A DNA stretch of 64,000 nt from Rugamonas sp. A1-17 (GCA_025548565.1 JAJLPB010000016.1:124001-188000); one strand, 5' to 3'. Shown: positions 27,656-36,628, numbered from the stretch's first letter. Notes: generated by a model not told the origin, from the sequence alone. Made by a program: numbers and translations.

Positions 27656-28792
27656 TCAATCCAGCGTCTTGCGGAAGGCGCGCGCGGCCAGCCAGACGAT
27701 GGCGGCCGCGTACAGCAGCAGGCAGGCGATCGGCGCCGCCAGCTCGGCGGCGCTGGAGCCCTTGAGGAAGGTGGCCTTGAGGATCTGCACGTAATAACGC
27801 GCGCTGACCAGGTAGGTCACGCCGCGCACCGCCAGCGGCATCTGTTCGATGGGGAAGGCGAAGCCGGACAACAGGGTGGTGGGCAGCATGGTCAGGATCA
27901 GGGCCACCTGGCTGGCGCCGACCTGGCCGCGGATCGCCACCGAGACGTAATAGCCCATGCACAGCACCACCACCAGGAACAGGCTGGTGGTCACGAACAG
28001 GGTGGACAGCGCGCCGCGGAACGGCACCTCGAACCAGAACACGGCCAGGATCAGGCAGATCGCGGCGTCGGCCATGCCGACCACGAAGTAGGGCAGCAGC
28101 TTGCCGATCATCAGTTCCATCGGCCGCACCGGGGTCGAGATCAGCAACTCCATGGTGCCGCGTTCCCATTCGCGCGCGATGGTGAGCGCCGTCAGTTGGG
28201 CGCCGACGATGGCCATCACCAGCGCCACGATGCCGGGCACGATGTAGTTGCGGCTGACCAGATCCTCGTTGTACCAGACCCGCGCCTCGCTGCCTACCGG
28301 CGTGGTGGTCTGCAGATGGCCGCCGCGCTGCTGCACGGAACGCAGCTGGATGTCGACCGAGTAGCCGGAGATCACGGCGCGCGCATAGTTGGCGGCGATG
28401 TTGGCGGTGTTGGAGTCGGTGCCGTCCACCAGCACCTGGAGCGGCGCGTTGCCGCTGTTGTTGACGGTCCTGGAGAAGTCGGGCGGGATGACCAGCGCGA
28501 TGCGGCAACCGCCGTCGTCCAGGCTGCGCGCGATCTGCGGGTAGTTCGCCGTTACCCGCGCCACCTCGAAGTAGGGCGAGGCGGTAAAGCGCTTCACGAT
28601 GGCCTGCGATTGCTGGCTCGCTTCCCGGTCCAGCACGCACAGCGGAATGTGCTTGATGTCGAGGCTGATGCCATAGCCCAGCATGAACATCTGCATCACC
28701 GGGATCAGCAGGGCGATCATCAGGCTGCGCGGGTCGCGCACGATCTGCAGCGCCTCCTTGACGGCGATGGCGCGGATGCGGCGCAGCCTCAT
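27656..28792 (-). CDS. ABC-2 type permease, first of two
   Basis: This 378-residue permease has the same plan as its neighbour: an N-terminal helix (LMIALLIPVMQMFMLGYGIS), a large periplasmic segment and a C-terminal helix bundle with AREWERGTMELLISTPVRP. The two share clear similarity, including the sentence-like stretch LQVLVDGTDSNTA versus LQVLVDGTNSNTA, so they arose by duplication. The start at 28792 overlaps the upstream ATPase stop by four bases. Confidence 0.88.
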   Translation of the reverse strand: MRLRRIRAIAVKEALQIVRDPRSLMIALLIPVMQMFMLGYGISLDIKHIPLCVLDREASQQSQAIVKRFTASPYFEVARVTANYPQIARSLDDGGCRIALVIPPDFSRTVNNSGNAPLQVLVDGTDSNTANIAANYARAVISGYSVDIQLRSVQQRGGHLQTTTPVGSEARVWYNEDLVSRNYIVPGIVALVMAIVGAQLTALTIAREWERGTMELLISTPVRPMELMIGKLLPYFVVGMADAAICLILAVFWFEVPFRGALSTLFVTTSLFLVVVLCMGYYVSVAIRGQVGASQVALILTMLPTTLLSGFAFPIEQMPLAVRGVTYLVSARYYVQILKATFLKGSSAAELAAPIACLLLYAAAIVWLAARAFRKTLD

Positions 28793-29571
28793 GGCGCGCC
28801 CCCGGCGGCGCTGGCTTGCACCAGGCGCACGAAGCTGTCTTCCAGCGTGGGTTCCTCGCCGCGCGCGGCGCCGTCTTGCCCGGCCATCGCCAGCTGTTTC
28901 AGTTCGCGCGGCGTGCCCAGCGCGATCAGGCGGCCACGGTTGATCAGCGCGATGCGGTTGCAGTACTCCGCCTCGTCCATGTAGTGGGTCGACACCAGGA
29001 TGCTGACACCGTCGCCGCCCAGGGTCTGGATCAGGTCCCAGAAGCGGCGGCGCGAGACCGGATCGACGCCGGACGTCGGCTCGTCCAGGAACAGGATGCG
29101 CGGCCGGTGCAGGATGGCGGCGCCCAGCGCCAGCCGCTGCTTCCAGCCGCCGGCCAGGGTGCGCACCAGCGCGTCTTCGCGCCCGGCCAGGCCCGCCATC
29201 TCGACCGCGAAGTCCACCCGTTCCGCCATCTGCCGGCGGGGCACGCCGTACACGCCGCCGAAGAAGCGCAGGTTCTCCACCACGCTCATGTCGTTGTACA
29301 GCGAGAAGCGCTGCGACATGTAGCCGATGCGCGCACGCACCGCCTCCGGATCGCGGGCGACGTCGATGCCGGCCACCAGCGCGCGTCCGGCGCCCGGACG
29401 CAGCAAACCGCACAGGATGCGGATCAGCGTGGACTTGCCGGCGCCATTGGGGCCCAGGAAGCCCATCACCTCGCCCGGCGCGACGCTGAAGCCGACGCCG
29501 TCGAGCGCGGTGAAGGCGCCGAAGCGCTTGCTCAGGCCTTCCACCACGATCTGGGGCGCGGCGCCGTTCAT
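28789..29571 (-). CDS. ABC transporter ATP-binding protein, second of two
   Basis: This 260-residue ATPase has Walker A GPNGAGKST, a variant signature LAGGWKQRLALG, Walker B ILFLDEPTSGVDP and an H-loop STHYMDEAEYC. The LAGGWKQ form is common in RbbA/YbhF-type exporters. It couples ATP hydrolysis to the two ABC-2 permeases that follow. The start ATG at 29571 overlaps the preceding ATPase by four bases. In E. coli RbbA two such ATPase domains and a permease are fused; here they are separate. Confidence 0.9.
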   Translation of the reverse strand: MNGAAPQIVVEGLSKRFGAFTALDGVGFSVAPGEVMGFLGPNGAGKSTLIRILCGLLRPGAGRALVAGIDVARDPEAVRARIGYMSQRFSLYNDMSVVENLRFFGGVYGVPRRQMAERVDFAVEMAGLAGREDALVRTLAGGWKQRLALGAAILHRPRILFLDEPTSGVDPVSRRRFWDLIQTLGGDGVSILVSTHYMDEAEYCNRIALINRGRLIALGTPRELKQLAMAGQDGAARGEEPTLEDSFVRLVQASAAGGAP

Positions 29572-30521
29572 GCGGCGGTCCGCTCGCCGGGGGCTGCCAG
29601 CGCGGCGACAAAGAGATCTTCCACCGTGGGCGGCACTTCCCGGATGCGCTCGACCGTCACGCCCGCGCCGCGCAGCCTTTCCTCCAGCTGCGGAATCCGT
29701 CCGCGCCGATCCAGATGGATGTGGGCGCCGATGCCGACCACCAGCACGCCCTGTACGCCGGGCAGGCCCGCCAGCGCGTCGCGCACGGCGCGGGGCTGGG
29801 GCGACAGCACTTCCACGATCAGGCCCGGCATGCGCGCCTTGAGGGCTGCCGGGGTGTCGCTCATCAGGACCGTGCCTTCGTTCATCAGCGCCAGCCGGTC
29901 GCAGCGCTCGGCCTCGTCCAGGTAGGCGGTGGCGATCAGGATGGCCACGCCCTCGGCGCGCAGGCCGTACAGCAGCTGCCAGAATTCGCGCCGCGAGACC
30001 GGATCGACGCCGGTGGTGGGTTCGTCCAGCAGCAGGATGCGCGGCGTGTGCACCAGGGAGCAGGTCAGGCCGACCTTCTGCTTCATGCCGCCGGACAGCT
30101 TGCCCACCAGCCGGCCGCGGAACTCGGTCAGGCCGCAGGCTGCCAGCATCTGGTCGGCGCGGGCGCGCCAGGTGCGGCGATCGATCTCGAACAGGTCGGC
30201 GTAAAAGCGGATGTTCTCGTCGACGGTGAGGTCCTCGTACAGGCCGAAGCGCTGCGGCATGTAGCTCAGGTGGCGCTTGGCGCGCTCCGGATCGGCGCCG
30301 ACGTCGATGCCGTCGATGACGATGCTGCCGCCATCGGGGCGCAGCACGCCGGCCAGCATGCGCACCACCGTGGTCTTGCCGGCGCCGTCGGGGCCCACCA
30401 GGCCGAAGATCTCGCCGGCCCGCACGTCGAGCGCCAGCCGGTCGACCACCGTGCTGGCGCCGAAGCGCTTGCACAGGCCGGCAACCCGGATCAGGCCGGC
30501 GGGGGCGGCGGCGGGATTCAT
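29568..30521 (-). CDS. ABC transporter ATP-binding protein, first of two
   Basis: This 317-residue ATPase has Walker A GPDGAGKTT, signature LSGGMKQKVGL, Walker B ILLLDEPTTGVDP and a C-terminal extension of about 80 residues (DRRGRIPQLEERLRGAGV) seen in drug-type exporters. It follows the HlyD gene with an ATGA overlap. With its partner it should form an asymmetric ATPase pair. Confidence 0.9.
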   Translation of the reverse strand: MNPAAAPAGLIRVAGLCKRFGASTVVDRLALDVRAGEIFGLVGPDGAGKTTVVRMLAGVLRPDGGSIVIDGIDVGADPERAKRHLSYMPQRFGLYEDLTVDENIRFYADLFEIDRRTWRARADQMLAACGLTEFRGRLVGKLSGGMKQKVGLTCSLVHTPRILLLDEPTTGVDPVSRREFWQLLYGLRAEGVAILIATAYLDEAERCDRLALMNEGTVLMSDTPAALKARMPGLIVEVLSPQPRAVRDALAGLPGVQGVLVVGIGAHIHLDRRGRIPQLEERLRGAGVTVERIREVPPTVEDLFVAALAAPGERTAA

Positions 30522-31522
30522 GGTTGGCCGGCTGAAGTCAGCTCGATGCGGGCGTCGGCCGGCATGCCGGGCAGCAGTTCGTGGGCCGGGTTGTCCAGGT
30601 CGATCTTCAGGCGGTACACCAGGGTGACGCGCTCGGCGTGGGTTTCCACGCTCTTCGGTGTGAACTCGGCCTTGGAGGCGATGAAGGAGACGCGGCCGCG
30701 GTAATGCTTGCCGGGCCGGCTGTCGGTGGTGACCGAGACTGCCTGGCCGAGCTTGACCTTGCCCAGGTCGGTCTCGTTGGCGTAGGCGCGCAGCCACACG
30801 TGTTGCAAGTCGGCGATGGTGAGCACCGGCGTGCCGGGCACCGCCACTTCGCCCAGTTCGGCCTGGCGCACCGTGATCACGCCGTCGAACGGCGCCTGCA
30901 GCACGGTGTAGCCGCGCACGATGCGCGCCAGCCGCGCCACTTCCTCGCCGCTCTGGACGCCGGCCTGGGCGGTCTTGACGTTGTGCGCGGCCACCGCCCG
31001 CAGAGCCTGGTCGCGCGCCAGCGCGGCCTGCGCCACATGCAGCGCGGTGTTGCTCTGGTCCAGCGCGGACGGCGAGACGAAGCCTTGCCGCGCCAGTTCC
31101 TGGGCGCGGCGCTGGTCGAGCCGGCGCTGTGCCAGTTCGGTTTCGTCGAGGGCGATGGTCTTGTCGGCCGCCGTCAGGTTCTGGCGCGCGGTGTCGGCCT
31201 GTTGCTGTTGCAGCGCGCGGTTGGCGTCGGCGATGGCGATTTGCTGCTGGTAGTCGGCATCATCCAGCACCGCCAGCGTGGCGCCCTTGGCCACCCACTG
31301 GCCCTCGTTGAACGGCAGCGCCACGATGCGCGACTGCACGGTCTTGAAGCCGAGGACGCTTTCGTGGGCCTCGATATTGCCGGACAGGGTCAGTGCGCCC
31401 GCCGCGCCAGCCGCACGGCCCTCGATGCCGGCGTAGCGCCAGGCCAGGCCGGAGGCGGCAGCCATCAGCAGAACCGCCAGCACGATCACGCGCCACTTCC
31501 TGCCCGGCGGAGCGGTGCTCAT
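30518..31522 (-). CDS. HlyD-family membrane-fusion protein (YhiI-like)
   Basis: This 334-residue periplasmic adaptor has one N-terminal membrane helix (VIVLAVLLMAAASGLAWRY), a biotinyl-lipoyl-like half motif (LSGNIEAHESVLGFK), a long coiled coil (about residues 95-190) and a beta-barrel with VLTIADLQHVWLRAYANE. It links the ABC exporter to an outer-membrane channel that is not encoded nearby. Order adaptor-ATPase-ATPase-permease-permease matches the yhiI-rbbA-yhhJ type. It overlaps both neighbours by four bases. Confidence 0.9.
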   Translation of the reverse strand: MSTAPPGRKWRVIVLAVLLMAAASGLAWRYAGIEGRAAGAAGALTLSGNIEAHESVLGFKTVQSRIVALPFNEGQWVAKGATLAVLDDADYQQQIAIADANRALQQQQADTARQNLTAADKTIALDETELAQRRLDQRRAQELARQGFVSPSALDQSNTALHVAQAALARDQALRAVAAHNVKTAQAGVQSGEEVARLARIVRGYTVLQAPFDGVITVRQAELGEVAVPGTPVLTIADLQHVWLRAYANETDLGKVKLGQAVSVTTDSRPGKHYRGRVSFIASKAEFTPKSVETHAERVTLVYRLKIDLDNPAHELLPGMPADARIELTSAGQP

Positions 31523-31995
31523 GGCGTTACCCGGTAGATGTCGGTGTGGCCGAAGCCACGCGTGTAGTCCAGCACCGAGATCACTTCCGGCTCGATGCGC
31601 AGCAGCGCCATGTTGCCGGCCCAGGGCTGAGGACCGGGTTCGCTCATCATCTGGCGCAACTGCGGGAAGCGGCCAGTCATCAGGGCGGCGGCATGCCGAA
31701 GCTCGGCGTCGTCCACCACCACGGCGGCGCGTCCGGCCAACGACAGGCCGCGGATATGCTGCCAGTCGGTGTAGGGAGGGGTGATCGCCAGCGATACCTT
31801 GTCGCTATGGCGAATGTTGCGCATCTTCTGGCTGTCCAGGCCGACCCCGATGTAGATGGTCAGGCCGTCGTGCGCAAAGCTGACCGTGGTGGCCTGGGGA
31901 TAGCCGTCCGGGCGAATGGTGGCCAGGGTCAGGTCCGGTTGTCCGGCCAGGATGGCCAGCACGTCGGCGCGCGCGGTCGCGGTCAGGGTTTCCAT
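31519..31995 (-). CDS. Pyridoxamine 5'-phosphate oxidase-fold flavoprotein
   Basis: This 158-residue protein has the split-barrel FMN-binding fold; LTLATIRPDGYPQATTVSF is the typical first strand pair, followed by KMRNIRHSDKVSLAI. Such proteins bind FMN, F420 or haem and often act in redox stress; the exact cofactor cannot be told. It lies 10 bases after the universal stress gene and overlaps the HlyD gene, so it belongs to the FNR-controlled leftward operon. A direct link to export is not obvious. Confidence 0.85.
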   Translation of the reverse strand: METLTATARADVLAILAGQPDLTLATIRPDGYPQATTVSFAHDGLTIYIGVGLDSQKMRNIRHSDKVSLAITPPYTDWQHIRGLSLAGRAAVVVDDAELRHAAALMTGRFPQLRQMMSEPGPQPWAGNMALLRIEPEVISVLDYTRGFGHTDIYRVTP

Positions 31996-32005
31996 GGCGC
32001 CTCCG

Positions 32006-32845
32006 TCAGTGCGCCATCAGGACGGGCAGCGTCATGCCGCGCATGATGTCGCGTGTGGCGCCGCCCAGGATGATTTCGCGCAGCCGCGAATGACCGTAGC
32101 AGCCCATCACCAGCAAATCGGCCTGGATGTCGCTGGCCAGCGAGAGCAGGGCCTCGCCGACCGGTCCCTTGGTCTGGCGCTGAACCACTTCGACCTGGAT
32201 ACCGTGGCGGGCCAGGAAGGTCGCCATGTCCGCGCCGGGCAGTTCGCCGTGGGCGCCCCAGGTTTCTTCGCCATTGAACACGGCCAGCGTGACTTGCCGG
32301 GCGCGCTTTAGCAGGGGCAGGGCGGCATGGATGGCGCGGGCCGCTTCCGGGCTGCCGTTCCATGCCAGCAGCGGATGCCGGCCCGTCCCGGCGGCGCCGC
32401 CGGCGTAGGGCACCACCAGCACAGGTTGGCCACAGTGGAGAACGATGTACTGCAGGGCGCTGTCCGGCATATAGGGGGTCTGCTCCGGGGCGCCGGGCTG
32501 GCGCAGCACCAGCAGGTCGGCATAACGGGCGTGCATCAGCAGGTCGATATCGGGCAGGCCGTCGATGCGGCGGGTTTCAAACGAGCCGACGCCCAGATGT
32601 TCGACGCGCTTGGCAAAGGCGGCCAGGCTGGCGTCGGCGCGGGTGGTCAGCATCCTCAGGTCGGCAGGCAGTACCACCACGCCGGGCGCGGCGGTGTTGC
32701 ACTGGTAGATCATCTGGTCCATGCCGCTCATGGAGACGCCGACCAGGTGGGCTTGGTCCGCAATGGCGATCTGGGCGGCGATGGTGGCGCAGGACGGTGT
32801 TGAGTCGGCCGCATCGGCCTGTACCAGGATGGTCTTGTAGCACAT
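32006..32845 (-). CDS. Universal stress protein, tandem UspA type
   Basis: This 279-residue protein has a degenerate N-terminal Usp domain (MCYKTILVQADAADSTPSC) and a C-terminal Usp domain ending in DLLVMGCYGHSRLREIILGG, the ATP-binding G-2x-G-9x-G(S/T) region. The ATG at 32845 follows AAGGAG with good spacing; an upstream start at 32944 would run through the promoter. It is first in a seven-gene operon with an FNR-type box at -41.5 from a predicted transcription start, which fits low-oxygen induction known for many Usp proteins. Confidence 0.9.
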   Translation of the reverse strand: MCYKTILVQADAADSTPSCATIAAQIAIADQAHLVGVSMSGMDQMIYQCNTAAPGVVVLPADLRMLTTRADASLAAFAKRVEHLGVGSFETRRIDGLPDIDLLMHARYADLLVLRQPGAPEQTPYMPDSALQYIVLHCGQPVLVVPYAGGAAGTGRHPLLAWNGSPEAARAIHAALPLLKRARQVTLAVFNGEETWGAHGELPGADMATFLARHGIQVEVVQRQTKGPVGEALLSLASDIQADLLVMGCYGHSRLREIILGGATRDIMRGMTLPVLMAH

Positions 32846-32878
32846 GGCGGTCTCCTTCGAGGGTAGGTGATACGCACC

Positions 32879-32920
32879 ATCGTAGGGATCTGGCGCAAGG
32901 AATTGTATGATCCAAATCAA
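32879..32920 (-). promoter_or_regulatory. Class II FNR/ANR-type promoter of the usp-exporter operon
   Basis: On the minus strand TTGAT-TTGG-ATCAT (32920-32907) matches the FNR consensus at 9 of 10 positions. Twenty-two bases later is TACGAT (32884-32879), a 4-of-6 -10 element, placing transcription start near 32872 and the box centre at -41.5. Confidence 0.75.
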
Positions 32921-32962
32921 AATCCCCGGAGTTGCTGGGCTCATCCGTCGGTTGGATGCAAT

Positions 32963-33004
32963 TTGATTTGGGACAAATACTTTTCAAATCGCGCTATGCA
33001 TACT
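32963..33004 (+). promoter_or_regulatory. FNR/ANR-type promoter of the DUF2892 gene
   Basis: TTGAT-TTGG-GACAA (32963-32976) matches the FNR consensus at 8 of 10 positions. The -10-like CATACT (32999-33004, 4 of 6) lies exactly 22 bases downstream, as in the other two promoters. The site is 42 bases from the divergent box. Confidence 0.6.
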
Positions 33005-33045
33005 GGACTTGCATTGAGCCATGTCAACCCTTCAAGGAGAACATC

Positions 33046-33246
33046 ATGAGTTTGGGAAGCAATGTCGGCACGGTGGACCGTGCACTGCGTCTGGCGCTGG
33101 GGATCGGGTTGATCGCCGCCACGCTGCTGGGCTATATCGGCGCCTGGGGCTGGATCGGCGTCGTCCCTTTGCTGACGGCGCTGTTTAGCTTCTGTCCGCT
33201 GTACCGCATCATCTCGTTCTCGTCGGTCGACAGCCACATGAAATAG
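33046..33246 (+). CDS. DUF2892 small membrane protein
   Basis: This 66-residue protein has the DUF2892 (YgaP C-terminal-like) layout: NVGTVDRALRLALGIGLIAATLL then WIGVVPLLTALFSFCPLY, two membrane helices with a conserved FCPLY turn. The ATG at 33046 follows AAGGAGA. It is divergent from the usp operon and shares the FNR-type promoter architecture. Function is unknown; in other proteins the domain is joined to rhodanese domains. Confidence 0.85.
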   Translation: MSLGSNVGTVDRALRLALGIGLIAATLLGYIGAWGWIGVVPLLTALFSFCPLYRIISFSSVDSHMK

Positions 33247-33264
33247 CCGGGAATCGGCGTCTCC

Positions 33265-34035
33265 TCATGGCGCGCATGCCGGGCCCTGCGCCAGGCGGGT
33301 CAACAAACCCTTGACGCCGACCGCGTCGACGATCAGCTGGCGCGGCAGCGCAAAGGGCGAATCGGCGCTGCCGGCGTTGCGGTTGCCCAATGCGAAGGCG
33401 GCGCTGTAGCCAGCCTGGCGCGCCTGCGCTTCCAGCTCCGCGTCGACAATGCCGAATGGCCAAGCCAGGTAGCGTGCTTCGACATGCAGGCGTTGGCGCA
33501 GCGCGTCGCGGGGATGGATGAGTTGCATCGTCACGAAACGCTGATAGTCGGCGGCGCTCAGACGCGCGCGTTCATGGCGGAAGTTCGGATGCCATTGGGT
33601 ATGCGAGCCGATTTCGATATCGCCGCCAGCTTGCATGGCGCGCAGCTGCTCCCAGTCCAGGGCATAACTGGCGCGGCCGATGGCGCTCGGGTAGATGAAC
33701 AAGGTAAGCGGAAGATGTTCCCGCTGCGCCAGCGGATACAATTCGCTGTACACGGAGCGATGGCCGTCATCGACGGTGATGGCCACCAAGTTGTCGGCGC
33801 GCTGCTGCCGCGCGGCCAGCGCCGCCACCAGGTCGGACAGCGGCACGATGCGGTAGCCATGGGCGCGCAGTTGCGCGATCTGGGCCGCGAAGACAGCGGT
33901 GGTGGTGGTCATGCTGTCCGCGGCGGTGGGACCGAAGCGGTGATACACCAGAATACTGCAAGTGCCAGCGTTGCTGAACAACGGCCACAATAGCAGCAAC
34001 CACTGGATCGCGCGCCACGCCCGTCGCCTCATCAT
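33265..34035 (-). CDS. Polysaccharide deacetylase (NodB domain)
   Basis: This 256-residue exported enzyme has an N-terminal signal (WLLLLWPLFSNAG) and a NodB deacetylase domain. The catalytic base motif is TVDDGHRS and the metal-binding His pair is in GSHTQWHPNF. It should remove N- or O-acetyl groups from an extracellular or cell-wall glycan. The C-terminal part (YLAWPFGIVDAEL) carries the usual later motif. It stands alone on the minus strand; no glycan synthesis genes are near. Confidence 0.85.
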   Translation of the reverse strand: MMRRRAWRAIQWLLLLWPLFSNAGTCSILVYHRFGPTAADSMTTTTAVFAAQIAQLRAHGYRIVPLSDLVAALAARQQRADNLVAITVDDGHRSVYSELYPLAQREHLPLTLFIYPSAIGRASYALDWEQLRAMQAGGDIEIGSHTQWHPNFRHERARLSAADYQRFVTMQLIHPRDALRQRLHVEARYLAWPFGIVDAELEAQARQAGYSAAFALGNRNAGSADSPFALPRQLIVDAVGVKGLLTRLAQGPACAP

Positions 34036-34157
34036 CGTTTTCCTCCGTCCAGTTAGCTGTCCCGGCGCCGCTGTCGGCGCGGCGCCGGGCTCGCAGGAAT
34101 GCAGCGGCAGGCAGCGCTACGACGGTAGTGCCGCCGGCCCAGCGGGCGGGGTGAAGG

Positions 34158-35855
34158 TCAAGACCAGAACTTCAGGTCCGCCTGCACATCCGCATTCTTG
34201 CGCTTGGCCTGCCACGCGTCGCCGGTGTTGAGGTAGCCGCTGGCCGCGCCTGCGATCGCCGGTTGCTGCGCGGCCTCGTGCTGGCTGCTCGGCCACCGGT
34301 AATGCTGATACACGCTCATGCAGTTGACGGCATAGGCCTGCGCCAGCTCTGGGCAGTTGCGGATGATGAGCAGGTTCTCATCGTTGCCGCCGCTGGCGGT
34401 GCTGGACAGATTGTGCGATCCCGTCACGACGACCGGGTTGTCGCCAAACGGATCGATCACGATCACCTTGGAATGGGTGATGGCGAAACCCATGCCGCTC
34501 AGGAACTGCTGCCGGGTGAAGGTGGACACAAAATCCCCGGCAGCGGCGGCGCCCTGCGGCTGGACCACGTCAAGCTTGTATTCCTTGAAGGAGTCGCCGG
34601 TCATGATCTTGAAGGTGGCGGAAGGGTTGTCCTTGGTTCCATCCGGCAGCGTGCTGACCACGCCGCGCACATACAAGCCGTTCTGTTGCTGCTGCAGGAT
34701 GGAGTCCAGCGGCTCTTGCCCCGGCATGAACATGACGAACAAGATGCCTTCCTTGGCCGCGTTCACCAGCGCCTTCAGTTCAGCGATGTCGCCATCGACC
34801 GCCCCTTTGACTTGCGGCACCGGCGTGAACCATACCAGCGTGTCATTGGGCCGGTTCACCGAAAGGCCTTCGCGCACGCGCGAGTTGCCGGCCTTGAGCG
34901 CCGGCGGGAAGGCGTCGCCGGCCTCGACCAGCGCATGCCACTGGTCGAGGTAGACCTGGGCCAGCTTCGCGTTTTCTATGGAGATGGCGTTGTTGATCTG
35001 CGTGTGCAGGCCGGTCAGTGTCCAGTTGGTGCTGCCGGTCAGCACGCCAAACGGTTTGCCGTCCTGGCAGACCACCACGAACTTATTGTGTGCCAGGCCG
35101 TGCGGCGCGGTCATCCGCCTGTGCAGGTCGACCTTGCCGGTCAGCTTCTGTGCGGCGGCGCTGTTCTCGTCGCCGCCGGCCACCTTGACCGAACCGTTGG
35201 CAAGCAGCACGTGGGCGCGTGTGCCGACCTGGGCCAGGTCTTCGATCAGATCGTCGAGGTCCAGTTCGAACATCGCGCAGTACAGCTCGATGCTGGGGTC
35301 TTGTTGCGCTCGCTGCACCAGGCCGCGGATGGCTTTGCCCAGCTCGCCGGTGAGGAATTGCATCAGGGGGCTGTCGACGTCGCTGCTCAGTTTGCTCTTC
35401 AGCTCCTGCACGGTGGTCAGCTTGTTCTCCCTGGCGTAGCGCGATACGAACTGCGACATGATCATGCCGCGATTGAAGAAGGCGCAGGTGTTCTCGCCGG
35501 CGCGCGTGCTCAACCCGATCACCGGCGACCAGCCGCTGCTGGGCCCACGCTTGAGTTGGCCGGGCGCGCCGACCATGGCCGTAACCTGGAACTGCACTTT
35601 CGAGTCGATCAGGATGGTGTGGTCGGTCCAGGTATAGGTCTGCAACGGCCATGTGGTGGTGGGCTGCGTTTGCCCGGTTTTCGGATGATCGGCCTGGAAG
35701 CCCTTGAGGTTGTGCAGCGCTTCCACTTTGCCATTGGAGTCTTTGACTTCGATGGCAAAGCCGAGACAACCGGCGATCTGTCCATCGTTGTCGCTGACCT
35801 GCCAGGCCATGAAAACATCGTCGCAGTTGGAATAGCACTTCAGTTCGATTGTCAT
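34158..35855 (-). CDS. Phospholipase D-like protein with two HKD motifs
   Basis: This 565-residue protein has an N-terminal beta-rich region (about 1-120), then two PLD domains. The second HKD motif is canonical (His461, Lys463, Asp468, followed by GSHN). The first has His256 and Lys258 with GSTNW, but its Asp is shifted, with Cys at the usual place. PLD-fold enzymes cleave phosphodiesters in lipids or nucleic acids; the substrate is not predictable here. There is no signal peptide. It lies 35 bases downstream of a DUF2278 gene on the same strand, so the two are probably co-transcribed and may act together. Confidence 0.85.
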   Translation of the reverse strand: MTIELKCYSNCDDVFMAWQVSDNDGQIAGCLGFAIEVKDSNGKVEALHNLKGFQADHPKTGQTQPTTTWPLQTYTWTDHTILIDSKVQFQVTAMVGAPGQLKRGPSSGWSPVIGLSTRAGENTCAFFNRGMIMSQFVSRYARENKLTTVQELKSKLSSDVDSPLMQFLTGELGKAIRGLVQRAQQDPSIELYCAMFELDLDDLIEDLAQVGTRAHVLLANGSVKVAGGDENSAAAQKLTGKVDLHRRMTAPHGLAHNKFVVVCQDGKPFGVLTGSTNWTLTGLHTQINNAISIENAKLAQVYLDQWHALVEAGDAFPPALKAGNSRVREGLSVNRPNDTLVWFTPVPQVKGAVDGDIAELKALVNAAKEGILFVMFMPGQEPLDSILQQQQNGLYVRGVVSTLPDGTKDNPSATFKIMTGDSFKEYKLDVVQPQGAAAAGDFVSTFTRQQFLSGMGFAITHSKVIVIDPFGDNPVVVTGSHNLSSTASGGNDENLLIIRNCPELAQAYAVNCMSVYQHYRWPSSQHEAAQQPAIAGAASGYLNTGDAWQAKRKNADVQADLKFWS

Positions 35856-35890
35856 GAGATTCGTACTCCAGCAAGGTTCGGGGACAGGGC

Positions 35891-36628
35891 TCAGTCAAGG
35901 ATGCGCTTGGCCGACGGGGTCGGAAAGCCGCGGTTGTCGGTGGGGACCAACTGGGTCTGGAAGGCGATGAACAGCGCCTGGAATTTGTCGCCGATCTGGA
36001 CGATCAGCGCGCCGTCCTGGTAGGTGCCGTTTTCGCTGGAATGATCCTTGAGGCCGCTACCTGGCTTGGGTTTGGGATTGCCCTGGTTCATATGGGTTTC
36101 GTGCAAGCCGTCGTGCTGCGGCTCGAACAGGAAGCCGAAGCCGTACACCGTCACCTCGGCGGTGGATTGCCAGGCCATGCGCTTGTCGGGACCTTTTTGC
36201 CCTTTGTAGATGTATTCGACAGGCTCGACGTTGCGGTTCAGCGCCAGCATGTCGTCGAGCAGGCCGTTGATGTCGTTTTGCTGCGTGGCCGTGTCCAGCG
36301 CGATGGGCCGCATTTTCGACAGGTCCAGCAGCTTGGCGTCATGGCTGTAGTCCAGCTTGGGGAAGCCTTCCTGATAGAGGCCGGGTTTCAGATCGCGCAG
36401 ATCCTGGGTCAGCGGATGGGAGAAGTATTGGTCCCACGAATAGAGCACGTGATAGCCGGCCTCGCCAGCGCCCGGAATGGTTGAGTCGGATTTTACGTTG
36501 GCCAGCACGACGAACTCATCGCCGTTGGCATCCTGCGCGACGACCGCGTAGTGCGGGTTTCCATGATAGCCGTTCAGATAAGGCACACCGTATTTCAAAG
36601 CTCCTTTGAACATGCAGTAAGTCGACAT
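35891..36628 (-). CDS. DUF2278 (YukJ-like) protein
   Basis: This 245-residue protein matches the DUF2278 family by NPHYAVVAQDANGDEFVVL and NVKSDS near the N-terminus and by the conserved C-terminal GLHETHMNQGNP and GTYQDGALIVQ blocks. Family function is unknown. The start at 36628 (MSTYCMFKGA) is preceded by GGAGACA; an in-frame ATG at 36640 is less likely because the ribosome site lies inside that extension. It leads a two-gene leftward unit with the PLD-like gene, and is divergent from the enediyne genes across a long spacer. Confidence 0.75.
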   Translation of the reverse strand: MSTYCMFKGALKYGVPYLNGYHGNPHYAVVAQDANGDEFVVLANVKSDSTIPGAGEAGYHVLYSWDQYFSHPLTQDLRDLKPGLYQEGFPKLDYSHDAKLLDLSKMRPIALDTATQQNDINGLLDDMLALNRNVEPVEYIYKGQKGPDKRMAWQSTAEVTVYGFGFLFEPQHDGLHETHMNQGNPKPKPGSGLKDHSSENGTYQDGALIVQIGDKFQALFIAFQTQLVPTDNRGFPTPSAKRILD

